Origin: Gelidibacter sp039916245
GTDB taxonomy: Bacteria > Bacteroidota > Bacteroidia > Flavobacteriales > Flavobacteriaceae
Assembly: GCF_039916245.1 (NCBI RefSeq)
Contig: NZ_JBDSLS010000295.1
Span: 1 to 27,203, forward strand
Direction: 5' to 3'
Length of the DNA: 27,203 nt
Part shown: positions 14,419-23,395 of the stretch, one piece after another
Layout: each line of letters opens with the position of its first letter
Numbering within the stretch: position 1 is the stretch's first letter
Translations under genes and position numbers: made by a program
The notes under the pieces: generated by a model
Told to the model about the DNA's origin: nothing
Seen by the model: the letters and a program-made list of their open reading frames with translations, nothing else
Database searches by the model: none

Positions 14419-15855
14419 ATGATAAAACATAATATTGTAAAAACAAGGAAGGAAGAAGACTTACTTGGAGAATTGGAAATAGACAATGACGTCTATTATG
14501 GAATTCACACGCAGCGAGCCATTAATAATTTTAAGATCTCAAATTCCAAAATCCGGGATTATCCTTTATTTATAAAAGGCTTAATTATTACTAAAAAGGC
14601 CTGTGCATTTGCCAATAAAGATATTGGGACGGTTTCAGCAGAAAGAGCTGATATGATCATCAATGCTTGTGATGAAATTTTAAATAACTTAGAACGATAT
14701 TCAGAATATTTCCCATCGGATGTGTTTCAGGGAGGTGCAGGAACCTCGGTCAATATGAATGCCAATGAAGTGATTGCCAATGTGGCTCTCGTCATGAATG
14801 GCCATGAAAAAGGGAGTTATGATATCTTACATCCCAATGATCATGTAAACAAATCACAATCTACCAATGATGCCTATCCAACTGCTTTTAGGGTAGCGAT
14901 CTATTATTACATGAATCATCTTCTTGAAAAAATTAATATTCTTACCACGGCTTTGGACGTCAAAGGATCTGAGTTTAAAAAGGTGCTAAAAATGGGGAGA
15001 ACGCAACTTCAGGATGCCGTGCCAATGTCGCTTGGCGATGAATTCTATGCTTGGTCCACCAATTTAAAAGAGGAAACCAAAATCCTGAAAATGTGCAGAG
15101 ACTTAATCCTGCCAGTTAACCTTGGAGGGACAGCAATTGGTACACGCGTCAACGCCCCAAATGGTTTTACGGAACTTTCAATCGGCTATCTGCAAAAATT
15201 CACGAAGGCGAGTTTTGTTGAGGCAGAAGATTTAATCGAAGCTACCTCTGATTGTGGAGATTATGTAATGATATCTGGAGCTTTAAAAAGAACGGCTACC
15301 AAGCTTTCTAAAATATGCAATGACTTACGACTGTTGTCCTCAGGCCCTCGTTGTGGGTTCAATGAAATAAACCTTCCGGAAATGCAGGCCGGTTCTTCTA
15401 TTATGCCAGCTAAGGTCAATCCGGTGATCCCTGAGGTGGTCAATCAAGTTTGCTTTAAAATTATTGGTAATGACGTTACGATTTCGTTTGCATCTGAAGC
15501 AGGACAATTGCAATTAAACGTTATGGAACCTGTTATTGCACAGTGTATTTTTGAATCGATTGAATTGCTTTCCAACGCCCTTGTTTCACTGGCTGAGAAA
15601 TGTATTTCGGGAATCACCGCAAACGAAAATCACGCTAAAGAAATGGTGTACAACTCGGTAGGGCTGATCACATTTTTGAGTCCTTTTATTGGGCATCATA
15701 TGTGTGATACCTTAGGGAAAGAGGCCATGAAAACTGGAAAAACAATTCGTGAACTTGTTCTGGAAAAAAAGTTACTATCTGAAGAAGAACTGGATCGTAT
15801 TCTAAGTCCAGACAACCTCATGCACCCTGAATACATAGCGTTGCTTAAAAAATAG
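14419..15855 (+). CDS. aspA: Aspartate ammonia-lyase
   Basis: A 478-residue cytoplasmic enzyme interconverting L-aspartate with fumarate and ammonia; the length equals that of the E. coli enzyme. The fumarase/aspartase signature GSSIMPAKVNP is at 325-335 and carries the catalytic serine. Other conserved blocks are GGAGTSVNMNANEVIAN (105-121), HPNDHVNKSQSTND (138-151) and KMGRTQLQDAVPM (191-203). The aspartase-typical QLQD and VNKSQSTND patterns fit, and fumarase C would be shorter (about 460). The ATG at 14419 gives the usual N-terminal RKEEDLLGELEI. It stands alone on the plus strand with 1 kb of non-coding DNA upstream and a hairpin at 15894-15939 downstream. It supplies fumarate, useful for low-oxygen respiration, which would fit a window containing Fnr-like sites, though none precedes this gene. 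Confidence 0.95.
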   Translation: MIKHNIVKTRKEEDLLGELEIDNDVYYGIHTQRAINNFKISNSKIRDYPLFIKGLIITKKACAFANKDIGTVSAERADMIINACDEILNNLERYSEYFPSDVFQGGAGTSVNMNANEVIANVALVMNGHEKGSYDILHPNDHVNKSQSTNDAYPTAFRVAIYYYMNHLLEKINILTTALDVKGSEFKKVLKMGRTQLQDAVPMSLGDEFYAWSTNLKEETKILKMCRDLILPVNLGGTAIGTRVNAPNGFTELSIGYLQKFTKASFVEAEDLIEATSDCGDYVMISGALKRTATKLSKICNDLRLLSSGPRCGFNEINLPEMQAGSSIMPAKVNPVIPEVVNQVCFKIIGNDVTISFASEAGQLQLNVMEPVIAQCIFESIELLSNALVSLAEKCISGITANENHAKEMVYNSVGLITFLSPFIGHHMCDTLGKEAMKTGKTIRELVLEKKLLSEEELDRILSPDNLMHPEYIALLKK

Positions 15856-16236
15856 TACTATTGCTGAGCGTAATCCTTTTCGAATAATTTAAAAGTAGAA
15901 TCTGTGGAATGGTTTTTAAAATGCCATTCCACATCTACTTGTTAAAAGATCGTTTTAAGATACTTCTGTTTAGATCATGGAAATTCTGAGTTTTTTAAGT
16001 TTATTATCTGAAAATATATACGTAAATCAGTCTGATTAATCAAATTGAGTCTCATCAGTTTTCTCTATATTTTCTAATTAATCTCCTCTATAATTTCATT
16101 GTCATATATTCTTGTATTAAGGCATTTACATACTATTTATTCTAATAAATAATAGAATTTACAATGCCAATATTGTCTTAATAAAAGAATATTCTACCTG
16201 ACTTTTTCGTAACTTAGAGATTCAAATTTTTTTAAA
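15856..16236. other. Intergenic region between aspA and the GH130 gene
   Basis: Apart from the hairpin at 15894-15939, I see no gene or recognisable site. The last 200 bp are very AT-rich. A GTAAC half-site (16209-16213) has no partner. Confidence 0.45.
15894..15939 (+). terminator. Long hairpin after aspA, possible terminator
   Basis: TGTGGAATGG (15903-15912) and CCATTCCACA (15924-15933) form a perfect 10-bp stem with an 11-nt loop. Outer arms AGTAGA (15894-15899) and TCTACT (15934-15939) extend it past a 3-nt bulge. It lies about 40 nt after the aspA stop. No T-run follows, so it could act as an RNA-stabilising 3' end or a processing site instead of an intrinsic terminator. Confidence 0.5.
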
Positions 16237-17697
16237 ATGAGGGTTCCTGTAACACGAAAAAAAGTAAATTTTCTTCCTGATTCCAGCAGGGTAGTAGCAC
16301 GTTATTTCATGAACGGAGATGAGGCTACAAAAGATATGCTGAATTTGGTCTTTGCGTTGACCGAAGATGAAGTACGAACAGCTTTAGACCAAACACTGCG
16401 TGAATTTGCCTATCGACATCGAAATATCACAAAGCTATACAACAAGCATTTTTGTAAGATAGTGTCTATTATTGAGCAAATGTCAATCCCTATTAAAGGG
16501 ATATCAGATGACCGTAAACTCCTTATAGGTTCCTATCTGACCATGGAGTATGCTATTGAATCGACTGCTTTTTTTAATCCTTCTATTATTCCTGACATTG
16601 ATCAAACCTATTTGGAAGAGGGAGAACTACGTGTTATACTTTCATTTAGGGCCACGGGTGAAGGGCATATTTCATCCATTGTATTTAGGAGAGGCATTCT
16701 CGATAAAAACAACGATCTTCATTTAATGAGCATTGGTAAGTCAATGGATATTGCAGAAATCTCTCATAAAAAATTATATCACAAGGGACGATTTATGGAG
16801 AAAATGGATGAGATGGAAATCCCTGCCAAGTATTCAAAATTAATTGCAGAAAATCTCGATGAGCATTTTGAGTATTATACTTTAAAAAACGCGGTAATTA
16901 AAATTTTAAATGATGTAAATATCAGTACTGGTAAAAGACTTGCTTTTGAAGAAATTAAGTGGTTGATAGATTCTTATTACGATATCGAGTTTCAACAGGA
17001 TACGGACATTAGTGAACGCGTCATTTATCCCATTTCAGCATCAGAAAGCAATGGGATAGAAGATGCACGTTTTGTTCGTTTTGTGGATGATGATGGTTCA
17101 GTTAAGTTTTACGCTACCTATACTGCTTACAATGGTCACGTCATCTTGCCTAAATTTCTGTCTACCGATGATTTTTGTACCTTCCGTATTATGCCTTTTC
17201 ATGGAAAAGGTGCCTTGGGGAAAAACTTAGCACTTTTCCCCAAAAAGATAAATGGTAAATATGCGATGCTTTCGCGGATAGACGGCGTCAATAACTATAT
17301 CATGTTTTCTGATCGCAATACGCTTTGGACCGAACCTATTCTTCTTCAGGAGCCTAAGTATCCTTGGGAATTTTCTAAAATCGGAAATTGTGGCTCTCCC
17401 ATTTGGACTGAAAAAGGTTGGTTAATAATTACCCACGGTGTTGGGCCGATGCGTCGCTATTGCATAGGCGCTGCATTATTCGATTTAGGAGATCCTACCA
17501 AAGAAATTGGTCGACTCGAAGAACCATTGCTTATGCCTTTAGAAAATGAACGTGAAGGGTACGTCCCGAATGTCGTTTATTCATGTGGCTCCGTGATTCA
17601 CAATAACCAGCTTATTCTACCTTATGCGGTTTCCGATTATTCAACTACTTATGCAGTGGTGGATATGTCTGAATTATTTGAAGCGCTGATAAACTAG
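16237..17697 (+). CDS. GH130 family protein (mannoside phosphorylase or mannosidase)
   Basis: A 486-residue cytoplasmic protein. Residues 1-~100 form a polar, largely helical N-terminal extension (NFLPDSSRVVARYF, LTEDEVRTALDQ). The rest is the five-bladed beta-propeller of GH130. Family landmarks are SFRATGEGHISSIVFRRG (~136-153), the GIEDARF segment with the candidate catalytic acid D276 (usually EDPR), AYNGHVILPKF and later NCGSPIWTEKGWLIITHGVG. GH130 enzymes phosphorolyse or hydrolyse beta-1,2- or beta-1,4-mannosides. The long N-terminal extension and GEGHISS motif point to a less studied subgroup, so substrate and phosphorolysis are uncertain. No signal peptide is seen. It converges on the GT4-toroid gene, with a terminator between. 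With phosphomannomutase and mannose-6-phosphate isomerase in the same cluster, release of mannose 1-phosphate is plausible. Confidence 0.88.
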   Translation: MRVPVTRKKVNFLPDSSRVVARYFMNGDEATKDMLNLVFALTEDEVRTALDQTLREFAYRHRNITKLYNKHFCKIVSIIEQMSIPIKGISDDRKLLIGSYLTMEYAIESTAFFNPSIIPDIDQTYLEEGELRVILSFRATGEGHISSIVFRRGILDKNNDLHLMSIGKSMDIAEISHKKLYHKGRFMEKMDEMEIPAKYSKLIAENLDEHFEYYTLKNAVIKILNDVNISTGKRLAFEEIKWLIDSYYDIEFQQDTDISERVIYPISASESNGIEDARFVRFVDDDGSVKFYATYTAYNGHVILPKFLSTDDFCTFRIMPFHGKGALGKNLALFPKKINGKYAMLSRIDGVNNYIMFSDRNTLWTEPILLQEPKYPWEFSKIGNCGSPIWTEKGWLIITHGVGPMRRYCIGAALFDLGDPTKEIGRLEEPLLMPLENEREGYVPNVVYSCGSVIHNNQLILPYAVSDYSTTYAVVDMSELFEALIN

Positions 17698-17729
17698 AAC
17701 GTAATAATAGTTGTAATAAGTGATTTTAC

Positions 17730-17768
17730 AAAATCCGACATATTTCGTATATCTGGGATTTTTTTATT
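17730..17768 (+). terminator. Terminator of the GH130 gene
   Basis: AAAATCC (17730-17736) pairs with the GGGATTTT run starting at 17755. The inner arms ACATAT and ATATCT extend the stem with two mismatches around a TTCGT loop. Seven T residues follow (to 17765). It lies between two convergent genes. Confidence 0.7.
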
Positions 17769-17770
17769 CA

Positions 17771-19993
17771 CTATAGATGATAGGATTCGTCATAAGCCTG
17801 TAATACGGTAAGATGCGAAATGAGATAGGCCAATAAACTCTCGGCACCTTGATTTCGGTTAACACCATAGTCTTCAAAACCATCACAACAGCCTTTGGTT
17901 TCGAAATCGTAAAGACTCATCCGCAAATCATTTTCACCAAGAAACCACATAAACGATGTGAACAGTTTTTCCAAATATGGTGCCTGCTGCGTTATAATAT
18001 AAGCTTGATGGTACATGAGCACCATCGCCATAGCATCAATTGGTTGTTGGGCATATATGGATCGCTCTTTGTCCTTTACAAACCATTCTTTGTTCCCAAT
18101 CACAGAAAGATAGCCGTCTTTGAGTGTGTGTGATGTAAGAAAACGCATGGATTCGAAAGCAATTTCTTTGATCTTTTTATTTTCTAATATTTGTGATGCA
18201 TGAAGCAAAGCGAGTGGTAAAATGCCGTTATCATAGGCTAAGAGCGATTCAAACCAATTCCAATTTTCTGATTGGTTTTGTTCGAAATTGACCATAAGAA
18301 TATCCGTCAACTTTATTAAAGAGAGCTTTATATCATCGTCAGCTCGGTTTGTTTGGAGATAATAGCAAAGGCCAATGACTGCGTTGGCAATACCTCTAAT
18401 AGATTTTATATTAACAAAATTAGGAGCCGCATTGAAAAAAACCAGTCGTGCTGCTTGGTAATAGGCATCGTTGGGGGCATTGCCCATAAGATAACCCAAT
18501 ACCCAGATGGTTCTTCCAAAAGAATCTTCAGAGCCTACTTCATCGAGGAAATTCCGATTAAAACTCAAAAAATTCCGAAAAGTGCCATCCGCATTTTGCA
18601 TAAAGTGGATATAGCTCAAGTAAACAGGCATCAATTCTAAAGCAAGTTCGTTTTTTTTCTGCTTGTAGGCCATGCAGACCATGAGAAGGGCTCGGGCATT
18701 ATCGTCCAAACAATAACCTTCCTTTAAATTTGGAATTCCAAATTTGGCATGCTGAATAATGCCAGTATCATCTGTAAGTCGTTTAAGATGTGATAACGAA
18801 AATGCTGGCAGCAATAAAAGGTCGATGTCGGTTTCCTTTTTCGGTTCAGGTTTTGCGGGGTCAGATATTAATCGTTCGGCAAGTTGTAAATAGCGTTCCC
18901 CAATTTTTGGCCAGATGATGTTCTTACCATAAGCCGCAGCTTTTTGTTGAATAGCCTTCATCATCTCCGGTTTGTCAAGTAATTCATTCAAGATTTTTAC
19001 CAATCCATCCTGATCTTTAAAATCAAAAAGTCGGCCTTTGTTTTCTGTAAGCAATTCTGCCGCGTGCCAATACGGAGTAGAAACTACGGCGCAACCAGAA
19101 CCCATCGCGTAAGTTAGGGTGCCGCTTGTTATCTGTGCTTCTTTGATATAAGGTGTAATGTAAATATCACATGCGGCTAAATATTTGAAGAGTTCTTTTT
19201 CTTCTACAAATTGATTAAGCAAGAGTACATGATTGCTAAGTTTGAGTGTTTTTATCAGCAACTGTAGATAGTTTCTGTATTCTTCGCCTTCGTCTCTAAT
19301 GACATTGGGGTGCGTTTTACCTAAAACGATATAAATGGCTTCTGGGTGTTTTTCAATAATTTTCGGCAATGCTTTGATGACAGTTTCAATGCCTTTATTG
19401 CGTCCAACGAAACCGAATGTAAAAAGAAATTTTTTATCGTTTAGTTTAAATTCGGTTCTGCATTTCTCTTTGTTAAAGTGAATATCAGGAACGCCATGTT
19501 CAATGCGAACGATTTTTTCGGGTGGAATTTCATAAATATCTTTAAGAAACTGGATCGCCTTATAGCTCATGACCACCAATTTATCAGACATTTTACAAAC
19601 CTGTTTTAAAATCGCTTTTTCGATGTATGAAGGCGTTTCAAGAATGGTATGCAAAGATGAAATCAAAGGAACATGTAACCGATGCAAAAGCGGCAAAATA
19701 TAGACGCCACTTTGTCCACCATAAATCCCAAATTCATGTTGAATAATACAAACTTCGGCACCACTTTGATTAATAAAATCAGCCGCTGCTAAATAGTCCG
19801 TTTGATGCTCTTGGTGTATCGTCAATTTTACTTCTGGGGGAAATGCATAAGTCTCAACATTATCAGTCATTGCTACAATGATGAATTCGTTTGTGCCATC
19901 GCCAAAATCCTTCATGGCATGAGCGAGACTATGTGTAAAAGTACCAATGCCACATTGTCTTGGCGGATATGTGGCTACAAAAGCAATTTTCAT
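17771..19993 (-). CDS. GT4 glycosyltransferase fused to a C-terminal alpha/alpha-toroid domain
   Basis: A 740-residue cytoplasmic protein from the preferred start. Residues ~1-385 are a GT4 GT-B glycosyltransferase: N-terminal MKIAFVATYPPRQCGIGTF, central FTFGFVGRNKGIETVIKAL, the donor-site block TPYIKEAQITSGTLTYAMGSG and the following AAELL. Residues ~395-740 are a helical repeat domain resembling six-hairpin glycosidases, with GYCLDDNARALL, NADGTFRNFL, GSEDSFGRTIWVLGY and a terminal YGVNRNQGAESLLAYL. I chose the ATG at 19991-19993 because it gives a classical GT4 start; a longer frame to 20065 adds 24 residues of unlike composition. One polypeptide that may both build and trim or bind a glycan is unusual. 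Nearby GH130, PMM and PMI genes suggest a mannosyl donor. Specificity is unknown. Confidence 0.85.
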   Translation of the reverse strand: MKIAFVATYPPRQCGIGTFTHSLAHAMKDFGDGTNEFIIVAMTDNVETYAFPPEVKLTIHQEHQTDYLAAADFINQSGAEVCIIQHEFGIYGGQSGVYILPLLHRLHVPLISSLHTILETPSYIEKAILKQVCKMSDKLVVMSYKAIQFLKDIYEIPPEKIVRIEHGVPDIHFNKEKCRTEFKLNDKKFLFTFGFVGRNKGIETVIKALPKIIEKHPEAIYIVLGKTHPNVIRDEGEEYRNYLQLLIKTLKLSNHVLLLNQFVEEKELFKYLAACDIYITPYIKEAQITSGTLTYAMGSGCAVVSTPYWHAAELLTENKGRLFDFKDQDGLVKILNELLDKPEMMKAIQQKAAAYGKNIIWPKIGERYLQLAERLISDPAKPEPKKETDIDLLLLPAFSLSHLKRLTDDTGIIQHAKFGIPNLKEGYCLDDNARALLMVCMAYKQKKNELALELMPVYLSYIHFMQNADGTFRNFLSFNRNFLDEVGSEDSFGRTIWVLGYLMGNAPNDAYYQAARLVFFNAAPNFVNIKSIRGIANAVIGLCYYLQTNRADDDIKLSLIKLTDILMVNFEQNQSENWNWFESLLAYDNGILPLALLHASQILENKKIKEIAFESMRFLTSHTLKDGYLSVIGNKEWFVKDKERSIYAQQPIDAMAMVLMYHQAYIITQQAPYLEKLFTSFMWFLGENDLRMSLYDFETKGCCDGFEDYGVNRNQGAESLLAYLISHLTVLQAYDESYHL

Positions 19994-20250
19994 GTTCAAA
20001 AGGAATTTAATATTAAGTATTTTGCCGACGTGATCATATGTGGTGCGATTTAAAAAAAAACTCATTAAAAGATAAGAAGTTACCTATTATGCCAAAATAT
20101 AAGTTGAAAAGAACCGACTTATAGTTACATAATTCACAGATTATTTTTAAGCGGAAATATTAAATAAGTCTGTCCGTTTTAATGTCGTAATTTGTTAGTT
20201 GTCAAAGCGGTATGTTTTTAGGGTGATGGTTGATCCAAAAATCATTTGTT

Positions 20251-21417
20251 TTAACGTATTTCATCAAAAAACGGCGTGCGTCGTTCCTGAACACAAGTTG
20301 CAGCATACAGATAATTTGAAGCACTCCAAGTTTGCCAATCTTGTCCCATAGGATCTCCCGTTTGGGATTTGTACCATTCGTTAAAGCAAAATTCCAGATC
20401 TTTATTTATCCCTTTTTTGATGAGGTATGTCAATGCTAAAAGTTTTTTCTCGGCCAGATCAAATTCTTCAGCAGCAACTAAAGCTGCAATGTAAAACCCA
20501 CTGATAAATGGCCATATGCCGCCGTTGTGATAATCTCCTGGTTTATTGAAATCATGATATCGAGGTAACCAATCGGGATCTTTGGGCAGTATAAATGGAA
20601 AAAAATTAGGTGTGACATCAACCACTAAGTCCTTGTTTCGATCCATGGAGTTACATTCATTTTCGATCCATTTTACCATATCCTTTGCTTTGCTGGGAGA
20701 CGCTAAACCAGATAGAATAGCAATACTGTTTCCCAGTAAGTCAAATCGATTGCTACTATATATTTTGTATGACCACAATGCGAAATATGGCTGATCAAAA
20801 ATAGCAAGGCCTTCGTGTGGGCAGCTGCGTGATGCATCCGAAGCGTATGTCAGTTGTTGGATTGCATCTCCTAGGTTTTTAGCATCCTTATACTTCTTCA
20901 AAAGTTTTAAACCTGAATAAGTTACCGTGTTCACGAAAAGTCCAAAACCCAATACCCATTGTTCATCCCGCCAATCGCTCGTCGGTTGTTGCGCTATTAA
21001 GTAATAGTTGGTAGGACATTGGTATTCCATCCAAACCACTGCTTTTTCCACGGCATCTTCTAAGAAATGAGGATCATCAAGCAGTGTTCTCATAATTCCT
21101 GCAGCCATCAGAAAAAGTGGTGTGGTATCGCTGGAGCCTTTGTTATTCCTATCATTTACAAGAGAAGGGATTTGGCCGTTTTCTGCTTGATTTTCCGCTA
21201 AGGTCAATAGGACATTTTTTACACTCTGCATCAGTTCGGTATTACCACTAGCGGCTATTCCGAGTACAGAAATTAAAAGGTCTCTGGTGTAAGGTTCTGG
21301 ATATCCCCATCCTGCAGTTCTGGGTAAATTAGCCACAGTGCCATGAGAATTGTGCAAAAGAACCTCAATGGCGGCTTTTTTTGCAGATGCGATCAGTTTT
21401 TTATTCTCGGTATTCAT
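20251..21417 (-). CDS. Six-hairpin glycoside hydrolase-like protein (GH100/amylo-alpha-1,6-glucosidase-like)
   Basis: A 388-residue cytoplasmic protein with an (alpha/alpha)6 toroid. Landmarks are PEPYTRDLLISVLGIAASG near the N-terminus (the acidic residue of YTRDL is a candidate active-site residue), SDWRDEQWVLGFGLFVNTVTYSGL, GDYHNGGIWPFISGFYIAALVAA and DWQTWSASNYLYAA at the end. The HNGGxWP block is shared by GH100 invertases and glycogen-debranching-type glycosidases. The substrate could be sucrose, an alpha-glucoside or the cluster's own glycan, and I cannot decide between these. The ATG at 21415-21417 is preferred; an upstream ATG at 21447 would add MNNKTLIFFK. It lies 257 bp upstream of the GT4-toroid gene and 152 bp downstream of the second GT4, all on the minus strand. 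No signal peptide is seen. Confidence 0.8.
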   Translation of the reverse strand: MNTENKKLIASAKKAAIEVLLHNSHGTVANLPRTAGWGYPEPYTRDLLISVLGIAASGNTELMQSVKNVLLTLAENQAENGQIPSLVNDRNNKGSSDTTPLFLMAAGIMRTLLDDPHFLEDAVEKAVVWMEYQCPTNYYLIAQQPTSDWRDEQWVLGFGLFVNTVTYSGLKLLKKYKDAKNLGDAIQQLTYASDASRSCPHEGLAIFDQPYFALWSYKIYSSNRFDLLGNSIAILSGLASPSKAKDMVKWIENECNSMDRNKDLVVDVTPNFFPFILPKDPDWLPRYHDFNKPGDYHNGGIWPFISGFYIAALVAAEEFDLAEKKLLALTYLIKKGINKDLEFCFNEWYKSQTGDPMGQDWQTWSASNYLYAATCVQERRTPFFDEIR

Positions 21418-21569
21418 TTTAAAGAATATTAATGTTTTGTTGTTCAAAAATCCAATCTAAACTTACGATTGTGTTGGATAGGACGTAAGATGAATACATT
21501 ATTTAAAGGAATGTTTTCAAAAAAATAAGTCCTATGTCCTTTAGTCTTTTATCACTATTCATTATGAAA

Positions 21570-22712
21570 CTATTCAATTCCTAAACGATCCTGTAAAATC
21601 TTCAAGAATTTTCTGGTAACAACTTTATAGTCAAAGTGCTCTACGGCGCGTTCTCTTCCTGCAGCTCCCATTTTAACTCTCAATTTCTCATCTTCCATGA
21701 GTCTGAGCATATAAGTGGCGATATCCTGAGTATTGGCGCGATAATCAACCGTCCTTGGAATGTCGAAGGCAATTTTTCGATCTTTACCAAAACCAGACTC
21801 TTCACCTAAAACGACTTCATTTACGACGATTTTTCTAGCAATTTCTGCCAAAAAAGCAGTCTTCCCATGGATGAGCGTATCTAACATACCCATGGCTTTT
21901 ATTCCTATTACAGGCTTGCCACATGCTCCAGCTTCAACCTGTGGCATTCCAAAGCCTTCCAAACGTGAAGGCGCCGCATAAATATCACAGGCTCCTATTA
22001 AATAAGGCATGAAGTTTCGAGAAACAGTATTGGTAGCATAAGTAATATTCTTTTCAAGCCCAAGCGATTCAGCCATTTTGAGGTCGATCATGTTCTGTAC
22101 TATCGTACGAGGTTGTGGCCATACTTTACAAATGTATTTCCAATCGGGAGCTTTGGTATCGATAATGGCGAGCGCCTGCATCACTTCTTGTGCACCTTTA
22201 GATGCTGCGTCGCCTCCTACCGTTAAAATCATTACCTGGTCGGGCGAAATACCCAAAGCCTCGCGAACAGCTACAATTTTAGGATCTTTTTTATCAAAAG
22301 GCATAAAAGCCGAGGTGTCTATGCCCACCGGAAGCACTTCTATGGTATCGGCTCTTATGCCATCACGTACATACATTTCCTTTACCCAATTAGAGGTCAC
22401 TAAAATGAGTGGCAGTTCATTTAAAACTTCCTGATAATTTGCGATATAGCCATCTGCCACCAACCAAGGCACCGCCAAAATTCCATAACGTTGCGGATGA
22501 AGCACAAGATGAGGGGTATGCCCCCAATAACCGACCCCAACTACAACATCGGGTTCAAACCAGCGGTAATACCATTCTTTTTCTTGTGCGGATTCAAAAT
22601 GAACGGCATGAGCGTCTACTCCTAATTCAAGCAGACCTCTGTAAAGCATGTCGCCCTGTGTTGCGAGTCCACCGGGAGAAGGCGGGTAGTCATAAAGAAC
22701 AAGTACTTTCAT
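21570..22712 (-). CDS. GT4 family glycosyltransferase
   Basis: A 380-residue GT-B glycosyltransferase. The N-terminal Rossmann domain begins MKVLVLYDYPPSPGGLATQGDM. The C-terminal domain (~155-380) carries ILTVGGDAASKGAQEV and the GT4 EX7E motif E252-GFGMPQV-E260 in SRLEGFGMPQVEAGACGKP. It probably uses a nucleotide-activated sugar; GDP-mannose would fit the phosphomannomutase and mannose-6-phosphate isomerase encoded nearby, but this is inferred. Its ATG overlaps the stop of the PIG-L deacetylase gene by four bases (ATGA), so the two products are likely made together and may act on the same sugar. The N-terminus lacks the features of BshA (bacillithiol synthesis). It is cytoplasmic, with no signal peptide. 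Confidence 0.9.
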   Translation of the reverse strand: MKVLVLYDYPPSPGGLATQGDMLYRGLLELGVDAHAVHFESAQEKEWYYRWFEPDVVVGVGYWGHTPHLVLHPQRYGILAVPWLVADGYIANYQEVLNELPLILVTSNWVKEMYVRDGIRADTIEVLPVGIDTSAFMPFDKKDPKIVAVREALGISPDQVMILTVGGDAASKGAQEVMQALAIIDTKAPDWKYICKVWPQPRTIVQNMIDLKMAESLGLEKNITYATNTVSRNFMPYLIGACDIYAAPSRLEGFGMPQVEAGACGKPVIGIKAMGMLDTLIHGKTAFLAEIARKIVVNEVVLGEESGFGKDRKIAFDIPRTVDYRANTQDIATYMLRLMEDEKLRVKMGAAGRERAVEHFDYKVVTRKFLKILQDRLGIE

Positions 22713-23368
22713 ATCATATATTGTGTTTGGTTTTTTTTAGATATATTCTTTTCTAGCCATTTTTGAGCATCCTCAGCTTTTTTAAATTGCCAAAACGCTT
22801 CTTTTTTGGGCGTCGTTTTAGCCTCAAATCCTGATTTCTCAAATCCATAGATGTCTTTGATGATCCGATATTTCTCTTTCCATATCTTTAGTGGAAGTTT
22901 TTGGCAAACGTCAGCATTTTCTATGGCACGCGGATAGTAGGCTTTGTTTCCATCTTCATAAGCAAATAGACAAAGGGTATCGATGGCTATTTTTTTTTGA
23001 TTCCATAAGCTGATGACGGATCTGCCCACTTCTTCATGCCGTAAATGTTTAGTGTATTCGCCGAAAGGACTGTGAGTGAAGACGAGAATGTATTTTTTTT
23101 CTGGAAGAATATCTAATATGGCAGCTTCCACCTCTTTCTGATCTAAAGGCAATTGTTCAGGGCCGTCGTCCAAATCGCCCATTTTACCAGTGGCCTGATA
23201 AGTTGCAAGTAGTTTTTTAAATTTTGGAGCGCGGTCTGGATCATTTTTTCTACATAAACTCGCCACAAACCAGTTATCGTTTGGATGCATCAAAATTTGC
23301 CCTCCACACCATAAGGTTTCATCGTCGGGATGGGCCACTATTACTGAATTATTTGATTTCAATTCCAT
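22709..23368 (-). CDS. PIG-L family (LmbE-like) deacetylase
   Basis: A 219-residue metal-dependent deacetylase of the PIG-L/LmbE family, which removes N-acetyl groups from GlcNAc-type sugars. The signature AHPDDE (H13, D15, D16) gives two zinc ligands, and the third is H111 in KHLRHEEVG. The C-terminal tail is lysine-rich and family-atypical. The gene overlaps the following GT4 by ATGA. The cupin gene is 27 bp upstream, so cupin, PIG-L and GT4 probably form one operon. A GT4/PIG-L pair recalls mycothiol and bacillithiol synthesis, but neither protein has the BshA or BshB1 N-terminal signature. The likely job is deacetylating an amino-sugar unit of the glycan made by this cluster, which would mean the glycan is not a pure mannan. 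The substrate is unproven. Confidence 0.88.
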   Translation of the reverse strand: MELKSNNSVIVAHPDDETLWCGGQILMHPNDNWFVASLCRKNDPDRAPKFKKLLATYQATGKMGDLDDGPEQLPLDQKEVEAAILDILPEKKYILVFTHSPFGEYTKHLRHEEVGRSVISLWNQKKIAIDTLCLFAYEDGNKAYYPRAIENADVCQKLPLKIWKEKYRIIKDIYGFEKSGFEAKTTPKKEAFWQFKKAEDAQKWLEKNISKKNQTQYMI

Positions 23369-23395
23369 ACATTTTCGTTTTCAATGGCATGTTTA

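Noticed and set aside
21570..23368. GT4 plus PIG-L as bacillithiol genes bshA/bshB1
   Set aside because: Neither N-terminus has the BshA or BshB1 signature, and the surrounding genes are about mannose, not thiol synthesis.
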